Positions 32,198-41,436 are shown, numbered from the stretch's first letter. The stretch is 53,751 nt of DNA from an uncultured Porphyromonadaceae bacterium (GCA_947176335.1 CAMWQE010000002.1:1-53751), one strand, 5' to 3'. Numbers and translations: made by a program. Notes: generated by a model from the sequence alone, not told the origin.

Positions 32198-33262
32198 TTA
32201 TCCTCTTATGATGGTAAACACCATGTAGCCCACATAAAGCAGCGTGAGGACAGCACCGAATATCCGGTTGATGCTCCTGTTTTTAGAAATTGAGGGTATT
32301 ATCCACAGCAGGGCGGATGCTCCAACCAAGGTAATGAAATCAACGAAACCGATTGAATCGGCTTTCAATGGTATTACCAACGCGCTCAATCCGATTGATA
32401 GCAGCGCATTGATTATGCATGAGCCAACAATATTTCCTAATGCGATGCCGCTTGCACCCTTGATGGTTGCCGTAACCGATGTCACAAGGTCGGGAAGTGC
32501 ATTTCCTATTGCTACCACGGTTATTGCCACCATTCCCTGGCTCATTCCTACTTTCAAGGCAAGCCCGCTTGCACCGTCCACAACCCAGTTGCCGCCGATT
32601 ACCAATGCCCCAAGTCCTGCAATAATCAGAACCCATGAAAACCATTGCTTGCTTTCCAATTCTGTCAATTTTGCCTTTAATGCTTTCTGCTCCCCTTTGA
32701 ATGTGTGCGCTGAAGCTATCCCTGTGTTTGTTACCGGAGATGCCGGTTGCTGTAGCGCGCCCGGAGCAGGGGAGGATGCCGGTTGCTTTTCGTTACGCGA
32801 AGACATGATCATGAACCACATGTAGAAAGCAAAAATAACGATAAGTATGATACCCGATGAGCGGTTTATAATGTTATGGGGAGCATGGTCGAAAAACACC
32901 GTGTCGCCGGCAACCCAAAGTGCCGCGGATGCAATGAAGAGAATCGGAAGATCCTGTCGGCGCATGATATCATCAACTTTCAGCGGACGGACCAACCCCA
33001 TTATGCCCACGACAAGGAGCAAATCGAATATATTTGAGCCTATAACCTCTCCTACTGCCATTGTAGGGTGGTTTTGAAACGCGGATTCCACACATACAAC
33101 CATATCCGGCAAAGTGCTTCCGAGAGCCACTACCGTAAGACCAATCATCAGGTTGGATACATTAAACCTCCTGGCTACTGTCACAGCACCGTCAGTAACG
33201 TAGTTCGCTCCGGCAACCAGAAGCCCTAAGCCAAGTAGGAGGAAAAAAATGTCATGCAGCAT
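32198..33262 (-). CDS. Calcium/sodium antiporter
   Basis: 354 aa; two repeats ALGSTLPDMVVCVESAFQNHPTMAVGEVIGSNIFDLLLVVG and AIGNALPDLVTSVTATIKGASGIALGNIVGSCI. Confidence 0.93.
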   Translation of the reverse strand: MLHDIFFLLLGLGLLVAGANYVTDGAVTVARRFNVSNLMIGLTVVALGSTLPDMVVCVESAFQNHPTMAVGEVIGSNIFDLLLVVGIMGLVRPLKVDDIMRRQDLPILFIASAALWVAGDTVFFDHAPHNIINRSSGIILIVIFAFYMWFMIMSSRNEKQPASSPAPGALQQPASPVTNTGIASAHTFKGEQKALKAKLTELESKQWFSWVLIIAGLGALVIGGNWVVDGASGLALKVGMSQGMVAITVVAIGNALPDLVTSVTATIKGASGIALGNIVGSCIINALLSIGLSALVIPLKADSIGFVDFITLVGASALLWIIPSISKNRSINRIFGAVLTLLYVGYMVFTIIRG

Positions 33263-33666
33263 AATGTGACTGTAATTTAGTTTAAAACTTGCTTGCTGCT
33301 ATATCAACGCTTTATAGCCCTCTGTGGTTTTTTACTCCCCCCGTCTTCTGAAAAATGATGCTCCACTCCATTCGTATTGATATACCCATAGCTGGGATAT
33401 GCACCTATGAATGAAGCAGATAATATATTATTTCCACTTTTCCCCGTTGCCGTATATGATTGGTATGTCTCTTTTACCCCAACCAAGTATATTCCAAAGA
33501 TTGATATGTAGACTTTTCAAAAAAAATCTCCTATCTGCTACATTCGCGTATATATTAATTAAGGCATGATTGGGAGAATTTAATAAAAGTCGTTAAAATT
33601 TTTAGTGGGAGTTTACTTTTGAATCGGATTGTTGTTAGCAAGGTAGCATTAGTTTCAATAAAGAAT

Positions 33667-34176
33667 ATGAGCAACATGAAAAAGAAGATGACTTTATCCG
33701 TGCTGCTTTGCCTACTGGTAGGATGCAGCAAACTGACGGTAGACAATTCCGTAGTGACTAACTTTGACCTGAACCGCTTCTTGGGCAACTGGTATGAAAT
33801 CGCCCGTTTCGACCATAAGTTTGAACGCGGTATGGAGCAGACCAAGGCAATCTATACGCTTCGTAAGAACGGAAAGGTTGATGTACTGAATACAGGGATT
33901 AAGGATGGAAAGTATTCTGAGGCAAAGGGAGTGGCAAAGCTTACCGACACCCCGGCACGGCTTCGCGTTTCATTCTGGGGCCCATTTTATTCCGACTACC
34001 GCATACTGCTTCTTGACGATGACTATCAGTATGCTCTTGTTGGAGGTGGAAGTGATGACTACCTGTGGATACTGTCGCGCACACCGCAAATATCCGATGA
34101 AGTGAAAGACAAAATCCTCGCAGAAGCACAGAAACGAGGCTATGACACAGACAAACTAATCTGGGTGAGGCAGTAA
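33667..34176 (+). CDS. Lipocalin family lipoprotein (Blc-like)
   Basis: Lipobox LLVGC, FDLNRFLGNWYEIARFDHKFERGMEQTKAIYTLR. A TACTTTTG -7 element at 33614-33621 argues for the internal start. Confidence 0.88.
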   Translation: MSNMKKKMTLSVLLCLLVGCSKLTVDNSVVTNFDLNRFLGNWYEIARFDHKFERGMEQTKAIYTLRKNGKVDVLNTGIKDGKYSEAKGVAKLTDTPARLRVSFWGPFYSDYRILLLDDDYQYALVGGGSDDYLWILSRTPQISDEVKDKILAEAQKRGYDTDKLIWVRQ

Positions 34177-34238
34177 CTTCTATCCAAATAATCTATAATA
34201 GTTTCTAAATCCAACAAACTAACCGATATAATACGATA

Positions 34239-34284
34239 AAACTCAGCCATATGACAGTAGTAGTTCTGTTATATGGCTGAGTTT
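34239..34284 (+). terminator. Long hairpin / terminator candidate after the lipocalin gene
   Basis: AAACTCAGCCATAT.ACAG ... CTGT.ATATGGCTGAGTTT with a short loop. Confidence 0.6.
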
Positions 34285-34310
34285 CTTATTGCCTATCTTC
34301 AAAAAAGATA

Positions 34311-34334
34311 GCTTTAGTATTCCTCTTCGTTGAA
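34311..34334. repeat. 24-bp direct repeat, copy 1 (GCTTTAGTATTCCTCTTCGTTGAA)
   Basis: Perfect match to 40753-40776. Confidence 0.9.
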
Positions 34335-34433
34335 AAAGAGAATAGCTATTGTATTTCAGTAGGTTAAACAAATGACACCAATTTTAGACAAGTAAATTTG
34401 GCGATGAAAAACGATAAAACACAAACGAGGACA

Positions 34434-34643
34434 CTATAATCCCGCTAACAGTTCCGGGCCGGTCATTACCTCCATTTTGGAGAATGCAAAGAGTTTCTTC
34501 CCGAGGTTTTTCAACGATGTTCCGATGTGATAGACATCCTCATCGATTATCAGGAAACGGTCGTGAGCTTTAGTGTATTTATAAAGAGTCACACCGGACT
34601 GAAGCATGGAAAGCAACCGTGCGCTCTGTGTTCTATTCCTCAT
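34434..34643 (-). pseudogene. C-terminal fragment of an HKD/PLD-like protein (TKAHDRFLIIDEDVYHIGTSLKNLGKKLFAFSKM)
   Basis: Only 69 aa remain; overlaps the end of the DUF262 gene; the HDRFLIID...GxSLKxLGKK block is normally the end of a longer protein. Confidence 0.5.
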
Positions 34644-36903
34644 CTAAGCTATTATTAGATTGATATGTAGAAATAGACGAAAGGATATCAATGATATTTT
34701 CGATGTAATCCTTGCTACTATTGGGGTCATGCGGTATTGTAAGGGTCTGGGTTTCGTCATTCCATATGGAATCGACTAATTCCGGAATACTATCCTTAAG
34801 CTGTCTTAAGCGTTCAGGACGATCGACGCTTGACAACACCCATCCCTCCTGAGCAAAATCAATAAAGAGTCCAACATCAGTAATATCTATTGGTCGTTGA
34901 TGAGTATCCCATCGTAGTAAATATGTAGATTCAATTTGTGCGAATAAGATATTCAACATCATATTCCATCCCAAGTTCCAACTTTCAAAATAAGTACTGT
35001 TGAGAATGTAAGCTTCCAATGGACGCTTATTGATGTCTTTCCATCCGTAACATCCGCTATTTGTGGTGGGAATATTAGAAGACGGGTATTTTGTCATGTA
35101 ATATTGCCAATCAGAAATCGAATACTCCTTACATTTCTCCTGATTATCTTTCAATGACGATGGATCTCCAATTTTATCGATAACTTCCAATATCGCCTCT
35201 TGGTTTTCTCTTGTCCTGTTTTTAAAGAAGAAAGATGAATAATCTTTGGGGGCATGAAAGAAGAATCTACGTTTTACGTCGTCTGTATCATTATTGACCG
35301 GAGCCTGCCAGTATTCGACATCTTTAAAGATAAATGAAACACGGAACTTTTCAAAACTTTCTTTTGACTTACAGTTATTATCAAAGAATGACACAAATTT
35401 ATTAAGCTGCCTAATAAGAATGTAGGTATCCTCCTCCAGATACTTGTCGATGAAAAGCGACAAAGATGCGTCTAAGACTTGATGATTTTCGAATTTCAAA
35501 AGTTCTGAATATGATTCATCTGGGAGAAGAAGTTTACGGCTCTCCTCTTCCAAAGATGTTCCTATAAACTTTGAAGTTGTTGTTGGTGGTAGAATCTCCT
35601 TCTCCATAATCATTTTAACATCTTGAATAAAAATCGGCAAGTGCGGAGTGTGTGCAGAATTTGCACGTTGATTTGCACGAGTTAGATTACGAATAATTCG
35701 GAGTCTCTTAAAAGCCACATTATTCGGTAGACATAATTCGGAAGCAAGATACGTTGCTACAAAGATTATGATTTCTGGAACTGAAAGTTGCTCCTTCATA
35801 ATCTTTACGAACAATGGTTCCTCAATTTTGAAAAGTCGTATTTTATCAGACTTCCCAACAACATTATTATCTTCATAATAATATTTAGACCACCACGTTT
35901 CAAACCCACCTTTATCATGATATATATCATGCATAAAAGACAGTATCTTTTCAATAAATGTTATTTCATCTTTACTACACAATTCTGCTGAAATGACAGG
36001 ATTATTCTGGTAGAACCAATTGTGTGCGATACGTATCAAATTGGATAGTAGACACATATAAGCTTTATCTGCTTCAGCTGGTTGCTCCGGATATTGGTCC
36101 CACACCATATCCATCCATTCCGTATCGAGTTTCCTTGCTATATCAAATACCATGCTTGGTTCTAACCTTCTAACATCATCGAGCAAGTCTGCCTTAAATA
36201 TCTCGAATACCGTAAGTTTCTTACCGCGTGAATTCATCTTGATATATAATTCATCAGTAAGACCGAATTTTTCAAGAGTAATATGATAGAAGCAGAGATT
36301 GTCTCGCTCAGTCAAGTCTTGCCATAAATTAGGATAATATGCGAAGCGTTTTTCTATTTCACCTAATACAACAAGCATCGAGGAGATTGTGGGGTCGTAA
36401 GTATATGCTGGAGAAAAATCTGAATCATTCCGAATAAACTCCATTATGCCTGTTTTTGAAGACGGGTAACCATATTTTAGCAAACGGGCTCTAATATCCG
36501 TGACAAGTTTCAGGCGGAAATCGTTAGCCGACTGTCTTGTTTCGTAGCTAAATTTTTTAAGGTTGCTGACATCTATCGGATTTCCAGATGCATCTTTTGC
36601 AAAAAGAGAAGCATAGAAATGGAGAAGGAAGAATGTTGTTAAACGCTGTTGACCATCTAATGGTATCATTCCTGTTTGCGAATCGTCATCCTTAGCATAT
36701 GAGCCACCATATACGAAATCAAAGATTTCTTGTTTGTTCTCTTTCAGTGCGGTGAGCATCGTATCCAACATCCCCTGAAGAATGTCACGGGCTTTGTCGT
36801 CATCACGACCATAGGCATAATCACGTTGAACTTTAGGGATTCTTATACTTGATTCCTCGTTAATCAAGCGGAAAAATGTTGTTAGTTTTCCTGTGTATGG
36901 CAT
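34633..36903 (-). CDS. DUF262 domain protein (GmrSD-like, no evident HNH domain)
   Basis: 756 aa; RIPKVQRDYAYGR and MIPLDGQQRLTTFFLLHFYASL. Confidence 0.85.
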   Translation of the reverse strand: MPYTGKLTTFFRLINEESSIRIPKVQRDYAYGRDDDKARDILQGMLDTMLTALKENKQEIFDFVYGGSYAKDDDSQTGMIPLDGQQRLTTFFLLHFYASLFAKDASGNPIDVSNLKKFSYETRQSANDFRLKLVTDIRARLLKYGYPSSKTGIMEFIRNDSDFSPAYTYDPTISSMLVVLGEIEKRFAYYPNLWQDLTERDNLCFYHITLEKFGLTDELYIKMNSRGKKLTVFEIFKADLLDDVRRLEPSMVFDIARKLDTEWMDMVWDQYPEQPAEADKAYMCLLSNLIRIAHNWFYQNNPVISAELCSKDEITFIEKILSFMHDIYHDKGGFETWWSKYYYEDNNVVGKSDKIRLFKIEEPLFVKIMKEQLSVPEIIIFVATYLASELCLPNNVAFKRLRIIRNLTRANQRANSAHTPHLPIFIQDVKMIMEKEILPPTTTSKFIGTSLEEESRKLLLPDESYSELLKFENHQVLDASLSLFIDKYLEEDTYILIRQLNKFVSFFDNNCKSKESFEKFRVSFIFKDVEYWQAPVNNDTDDVKRRFFFHAPKDYSSFFFKNRTRENQEAILEVIDKIGDPSSLKDNQEKCKEYSISDWQYYMTKYPSSNIPTTNSGCYGWKDINKRPLEAYILNSTYFESWNLGWNMMLNILFAQIESTYLLRWDTHQRPIDITDVGLFIDFAQEGWVLSSVDRPERLRQLKDSIPELVDSIWNDETQTLTIPHDPNSSKDYIENIIDILSSISTYQSNNSLDEE

Positions 36904-38927
36904 ACCTCTTCTGTATCTTTTACCTCGCTTTCTTTCATGTCTTTTATGAAATACGGCTCAATAGTCTTTATTATACTGTTATAGTAGTTGTCTTGATCTC
37001 GTTTTCCCCAGTAGAATAACTGGGCGGTCTCAAACCCTTCTTCGTCCTTGTTATAATATTTCAAGAATGCCTTGCGTGTACATAAGGGAATATATTCTCC
37101 TTTTGCGTCTAATTCAACAATTGCTTGCCTCTTAACCTCAAATACGGAATTCCCGATTGCCGTATTTATCTTTCCGCTCAACAGGGCGAGATTGGAAATA
37201 GAATGTAAATCCGGAGATAAACCATCGTTCTGTGCAAACTTATCAAAATAAGTTGCGATCTCAGAATATAACTTCTGGACTATTGAAAAAGAGAACCTCT
37301 TATCATTCTTGTCCTTCGCCCGGTCATAGTTTGATTTTAGTGTTTCAATCAAAGATTCAGGATCCAAATCCGTGTCTTTGAACCTAAGCTGCATTTTGCG
37401 CAATGCCTTGATATTCTCCCTGATAAACTCTATCCATTTCTCCTTATCTGAAGCATCAATGAGTTCAGAGTTTTGTGCGTGTATATGTTCAAGCGACCAA
37501 TCTTCGCTCTTATATTTTTCAAAGGGGAAGAATGGCTCATTTACAGATAAGCGAGTGAATTCAACATTGAAAAACAACAGGATGCGTTCAATGGCATTAT
37601 TGTCGTTTTTTCCATATTGAAGCTTACCAAGCCGTTCTGCATTTATATCCAATAATTTGGATATACGTTCATCAACCTTATTATTGAAATCCGGCTTTGA
37701 TAGAGACGTTGCTTGCTTCAAGAGATCAATAAGTGCATGAGTGGCTTCCTGAGAAACAATGAAACCGATTTTATGATACTTATCCCTATCAAGAGACCAT
37801 GCTTGAAGGATAGCATAGTATAATTCAACTTTCTGCCATAGTTCCCATAATCCGTCAGTGCCATTTGCACTAAGCTCTTGAAATTTCAAGAGCGTCGTTA
37901 AAGAATCGCGGTCATCATCATCTTTATGAGCGATTAAATCAAACAGATATTCTATGCGACAATTATAGTCAGCCTTATCTCCGTCTTTATGAATGAAGTT
38001 CCAGAACTGAGAGTCATGCAGTCGAGTCTCTATCATATCCCATTGTGCAATGAGATGCTGTTGCTTCGACTCGCGCTCCCTTGCGATAATAATCTCCTTA
38101 AGATTCTTGGACAATCCTTTGGGCAAATCTTCAGTAAGTTCATATTTCGCAGACTCTGAAAGGAACAAGGCGCGGATAAGTTCAGCATTGTTTAATTTAA
38201 TACTCTTATCATTCAGTCTTTTAAAAAGTTCAACCGCACTGGAGGAGTCCTCGTCGCATAATTCATACCAAATTACTTGTACCGATTTACCGCTAACGTC
38301 AATTCGTCTTGTGAAGTTCTCATAAAACGTTCCCTTGAAGTATTTCTTGTGTGCTCCTGGAATCTCCTCATTCTGGAAGAAGTCCAGTACTCTTTGAGAT
38401 GCTTTTAAAATATGATATGAGTCTATATCAAGACGGCCCGATTGGCCGGAAACCTTAACACACAGTTTCTTATCCTCTTTGTCTGATTTTTCCAAGATAA
38501 GTTTTCCGAAAAGATTGCCTAAATCGGGACGAGTTTCGTAATGAATGCTGAAAGAAAAGTCAGCATCATCATCCATCAGATTTTCCAATGTAAGGATAAT
38601 CAGTATGGTGGTCAGACGCTGTTGACCATCTATAACCTCATACCAAGGCTCATCCGGCTTAGACAACCCAAGACTAATCTTCTTATTGTAATCAGTTATC
38701 TTTTTTACCACTATTGGTTGCAGACAATAGAAATCTCCATTATTGTCACCGTTGAAATATTCCGTAAGGTCTTTGACCAACTGTTCAACCTGTTGGGCTC
38801 CCCAGCGATAACCTCTCTGGTAAGAAGGAATGAAATAATTCTTATCGCACAGACCGTCATGGTTGTCGTCTCCGGTGACAGCCTTAAGTGTTAGTATATT
38901 AATTGTCTGCAGCGGTTCCATATGCAT
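36882..38927 (-). CDS. DUF262 + DUF1524 (HNH-like) domain protein, GmrSD-type
   Basis: 681 aa; FIPSYQRGYRWGAQQV, VIDGQQRLTTILIIL, SLEHIHAQNSE and SISNLALLSGKINTAIGNSVFEVKR. Confidence 0.9.
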   Translation of the reverse strand: MHMEPLQTINILTLKAVTGDDNHDGLCDKNYFIPSYQRGYRWGAQQVEQLVKDLTEYFNGDNNGDFYCLQPIVVKKITDYNKKISLGLSKPDEPWYEVIDGQQRLTTILIILTLENLMDDDADFSFSIHYETRPDLGNLFGKLILEKSDKEDKKLCVKVSGQSGRLDIDSYHILKASQRVLDFFQNEEIPGAHKKYFKGTFYENFTRRIDVSGKSVQVIWYELCDEDSSSAVELFKRLNDKSIKLNNAELIRALFLSESAKYELTEDLPKGLSKNLKEIIIARERESKQQHLIAQWDMIETRLHDSQFWNFIHKDGDKADYNCRIEYLFDLIAHKDDDDRDSLTTLLKFQELSANGTDGLWELWQKVELYYAILQAWSLDRDKYHKIGFIVSQEATHALIDLLKQATSLSKPDFNNKVDERISKLLDINAERLGKLQYGKNDNNAIERILLFFNVEFTRLSVNEPFFPFEKYKSEDWSLEHIHAQNSELIDASDKEKWIEFIRENIKALRKMQLRFKDTDLDPESLIETLKSNYDRAKDKNDKRFSFSIVQKLYSEIATYFDKFAQNDGLSPDLHSISNLALLSGKINTAIGNSVFEVKRQAIVELDAKGEYIPLCTRKAFLKYYNKDEEGFETAQLFYWGKRDQDNYYNSIIKTIEPYFIKDMKESEVKDTEEVCHTQEN

Positions 38928-38964
38928 TCGTTATTTGTATGCCATCATTGCAACGAGAAGATTA

Positions 38965-39002
38965 TGATAATATCCGTTGCTCTATGATAACGGACATTAT
39001 CA
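38965..39002 (-). promoter_or_regulatory. 14-bp inverted repeat in the 5' leader of the DUF262 operon
   Basis: TGATAATATCCGTT (38965-38978) / AACGGACATTATCA (38989-39002); fully paired on minus-strand RNA with one U.G. Confidence 0.65.
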
Positions 39003-39026
39003 GTTCACCAATTACACAGGCAAATA

Positions 39027-39034
39027 CAAAGTTA
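39027..39034 (-). promoter_or_regulatory. Candidate -7 element for the DUF262 operon
   Basis: CAAAGTTA on + = TAACTTTG on - (TAnnTTTG), ~100 bp upstream of the start codon; the -33 element is not canonical. Confidence 0.4.
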
Positions 39035-39075
39035 CAAAAACTTTCTGGAAACTAAGATTTTGAAGATGTTACTTT

Positions 39076-40408
39076 CAGGGCAACCGCATCAAAATTTGGC
39101 ATTAAGAAGCATATTGTTTAGATAGTCGTTTGAGAGTGATGCCTTGAAGCGCCTTTTCTTCAGACTGCTCTTGTCGATATGCTCTTTTATTATCTGCATG
39201 GCTAACTTTCTGATTGTCGATAGATTGACTGCGGCAAAGCCTTTTCTGGCGCGGCAAGCGTCCTCAAGGAAGTTGACATCAAGATTCCAATGCAACTGAT
39301 TCTCAATAGACCAGTGTCCCCGAGCCAACATATTGAAGTACGCTGCCTTGGGAAAATCCTCATCACTGATATAGCGTCTGATAGCTGTGGCGACATGGTC
39401 ACCGTAATCGACGGTAGATGTGACCTCAACCAGAGTCTTCAGACCGGGCCAACGGTTCATTATCTCCTTGTCCTCGATAGTGTCGGCATTTAGTATGCGG
39501 CAGTCACGGGTTTCGATGCGACCGTGGTCGGCGTCCATCTGGGTTGCGGTATCAACGGGTTTATTATAGCGGAAAGCATCGATGATCTGCTCGTTAAGGG
39601 CTCCCTGATTATCTTTAACAGCAAGAAAGTAATGTGCATTTTTGTCAAGTATATGCTGTGCGATACTTACCTGTGTGCCGATGGCATCAATTGAGATTAT
39701 CGCGCCCTCTATGTCCAGTCTGTCAAGAAGTTGCGGTATTGCGACAATCTCATTTTCCTTGTCTTCAAGTCGTTGCTGACCTACCACTATATGATTTTCA
39801 CTGACATACGCGTTCATGATGTAATCACCCTTTGTGCCACGCTGCTTAGGGGAAGTTCCCCTTAGTTTCTTCCCGTCAATGACAACCTGTTTTTCGGCAA
39901 GTGTGTAAAGGAATTTACGACCATGTTCAATCAGACACCGCTCTATCTCATCGGGTTCCACGGCACTCATCAACCGCTCGAAAGTGTCAGGTGAGGGACT
40001 GCATTGGGGGCAATCGGCAAGAAGGCCGAAGTCTCGCGCCCGATAGTAGGCGAACTCGCTCATATCAACATAATCCTCGCCTCCGCAGATGTACGTCAGC
40101 AGAGCGATTGTCAATAAGTCTGAGAGAGCATATGTACAACGACCTGTAACCCGGTAATCGGGAACTGTCATAAAGATTTCGTTAAGCATAATTTCAGTAT
40201 CTATAATATTGATTATCAGCCATAAAGATACTGAATTTTATTGAATTACCCAAAAATAAAGCACTAAAAATCAAATCGTTGCCATCATTTTAGTGCTATA
40301 AAATTACAAGATTTTCATGGCTATGATCCTAAACCTTATAGCCCCACTATTATCAATGGGCAGCCCTTATGGATAACTTCCCAACCAAGTTTTGATGCGG
40401 TTGCCCCG
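39076..40408 (-). mobile_element. ISAs1-family insertion sequence, apparently complete
   Basis: Terminal IRs CAGGGCAACCGCATCAAAATTTGG / (rc) CGGGGCAACCGCATCAAAACTTGG; flanks ATGTTACTTT (39066-39075) and ATGTTAATTT (40409-40418) form a 9/10 target duplication. Confidence 0.88.
39089..40189 (-). CDS. ISAs1 family transposase
   Basis: 366 aa; DYRVTGRCTYALSDLLTIALLTYICGGEDYVDMSEFA, VIDGKKLRGT, HWSIENQLHWNLDVNFLEDACRARKG. Confidence 0.93.
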   Translation of the reverse strand: MLNEIFMTVPDYRVTGRCTYALSDLLTIALLTYICGGEDYVDMSEFAYYRARDFGLLADCPQCSPSPDTFERLMSAVEPDEIERCLIEHGRKFLYTLAEKQVVIDGKKLRGTSPKQRGTKGDYIMNAYVSENHIVVGQQRLEDKENEIVAIPQLLDRLDIEGAIISIDAIGTQVSIAQHILDKNAHYFLAVKDNQGALNEQIIDAFRYNKPVDTATQMDADHGRIETRDCRILNADTIEDKEIMNRWPGLKTLVEVTSTVDYGDHVATAIRRYISDEDFPKAAYFNMLARGHWSIENQLHWNLDVNFLEDACRARKGFAAVNLSTIRKLAMQIIKEHIDKSSLKKRRFKASLSNDYLNNMLLNAKF

Positions 40409-40550
40409 ATGTTAATTTAGTATCTTCAACCATCGTTTAATTAATTAATTATTATGTATCGCTATACGATATAAGCTAAAATTATCAAAATAAGTCCCGT
40501 TAGGGATGTTGTTTTCATAGCAGCCTATTTTGCGATAGAACACAATAAAA

Positions 40551-40588
40551 AGCGATTGGCAAGTCGAGGTATTTGCTTGTCAATCGCT
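40551..40588. terminator. Strong hairpin, terminator-like
   Basis: AGCGATTGGCAAG ... CTTGTCAATCGCT, 13-bp stem with one G.U on +; T-rich flanks on both strands. Confidence 0.5.
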
Positions 40589-40633
40589 CGTATTTTAGTT
40601 ATTTAAGGCGAGGGTTTCGCCTGATTTTCGATT

Positions 40634-40742
40634 AATATTGCGGTCGGACATTTTGTCTGCGGCATCGCATACATGACTGGCTTTTACCTCGCTTTACTCG
40701 CCAAAGTCGTCAGACTGATGCTAAACGCCGACCCGCGATATT
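40634..40742 (+). ncRNA. Candidate structured RNA or cruciform element
   Basis: Nested helices: AATATTGCGGTCGG/CCGACCCGCGATATT, GCATC/GATGC (40662-40666/40717-40721), GACTGGC/GCC-aa-AGTC (40675-40681/40700-40708). Confidence 0.35.
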
Positions 40743-40752
40743 GAAGCCATCG

Positions 40753-40776
40753 GCTTTAGTATTCCTCTTCGTTGAA
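40753..40776. repeat. 24-bp direct repeat, copy 2
   Basis: Perfect match to 34311-34334. Confidence 0.9.
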
Positions 40777-40921
40777 TAAGATGAAGAATATTGATTATCA
40801 ATGCCTTACCATAATTATAACTATTTATATACAAACAATTTTGACCATTACAGACCATAAAAGGCTAAACAGGAATATTCCTATACAAACATATACAAAC
40901 AAATCCTGCTTCGAGGAGTGA

Positions 40922-41009
40922 ATACAAACAAATCCTGCAAACAAATCCCACGTCTAAGGCCCAATATACAACCAAATCCTACAAACAAATGCCACGCCAA
41001 AGGCAGAAT
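40922..41009. repeat. Two 44-bp imperfect tandem repeats (ATACAAACAAATCCTGCAAACAAATCCCACG...), with a partial unit upstream
   Basis: Units at 40922-40965 and 40966-41009; about 37 of 44 positions agree by eye. Confidence 0.7.
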
Positions 41010-41150
41010 GCATAAAAAGCATCTTAATAACTATTTATAAATTAGATCCTTAGATTAATAATTACACATAAACAAAGATACAAACAAATTTCTTACATAC
41101 AAACATATATATACTATACTCAACTATATCAGTAGTCAACAATAGAAAAC

Positions 41151-41436
41151 TCCGAGAGGTGCAACGGCTAAGGCATTGTTGTCGCAAGCGAACATTACGA
41201 CTTAGAGACAAAGCCGTCAGCGGCGTTTGGGACGAGCCCGGCTCCCCGCTGACCGCTTCGTAGGATTCAAAGAGAGGGCTAAACACCGAGTGGCTGACTG
41301 TCTTTGCTGGATGCTTTGCAAGCTACGCTCAACCTGCCGACGATCATCCTCTCCGTGTTCTTAACGCCCACACCGTGCATTTTCTTTTCAGAGCCGTTGC
41401 GCCACTCTCCCTTTATCAGCAGTCCACGGGGTGAGA
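41151..41436 (+). ncRNA. Candidate structured ncRNA, copy 1
   Basis: ~286 nt, about 70% identical by eye to 51164-51448; closing helix 41154-41169/41392-41409; internal GTCAGCGG/CCGCTGAC, GTCG/CGAC and GGGC..ACAC/GTGT..GCCC helices. Confidence 0.6.

Noticed and set aside
33304-33486. 60-aa minus-strand ORF between the antiporter and lipocalin genes
   Set aside because: Short, with no recognisable motif or promoter; could be a remnant but cannot be supported.
33263-33600. TPP riboswitch upstream of the antiporter-PnuC-thiamine diphosphokinase genes
   Set aside because: No CTGAGA/ACC-type core seen on the minus strand in this interval.
34311-34350. Direct repeat considered as remnants of a longer shared coding gene
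   Set aside because: Both copies have stop codons shortly upstream in the FNEEEY frame, and similarity ends outside ~28 bp, so a gene duplication is not supported.
40922-41009. Tandem repeats considered as a CRISPR array
   Set aside because: Units are contiguous and imperfect with no unique spacers and no cas genes nearby.
41151-41436. Structured RNA considered as tmRNA, RNase P RNA or group II intron
   Set aside because: Lacks the conserved cores I know for these (RNase P GAGGAAAGTCC, tmRNA ends, group II domain V) and is present twice; a formal Rfam scan is still needed.
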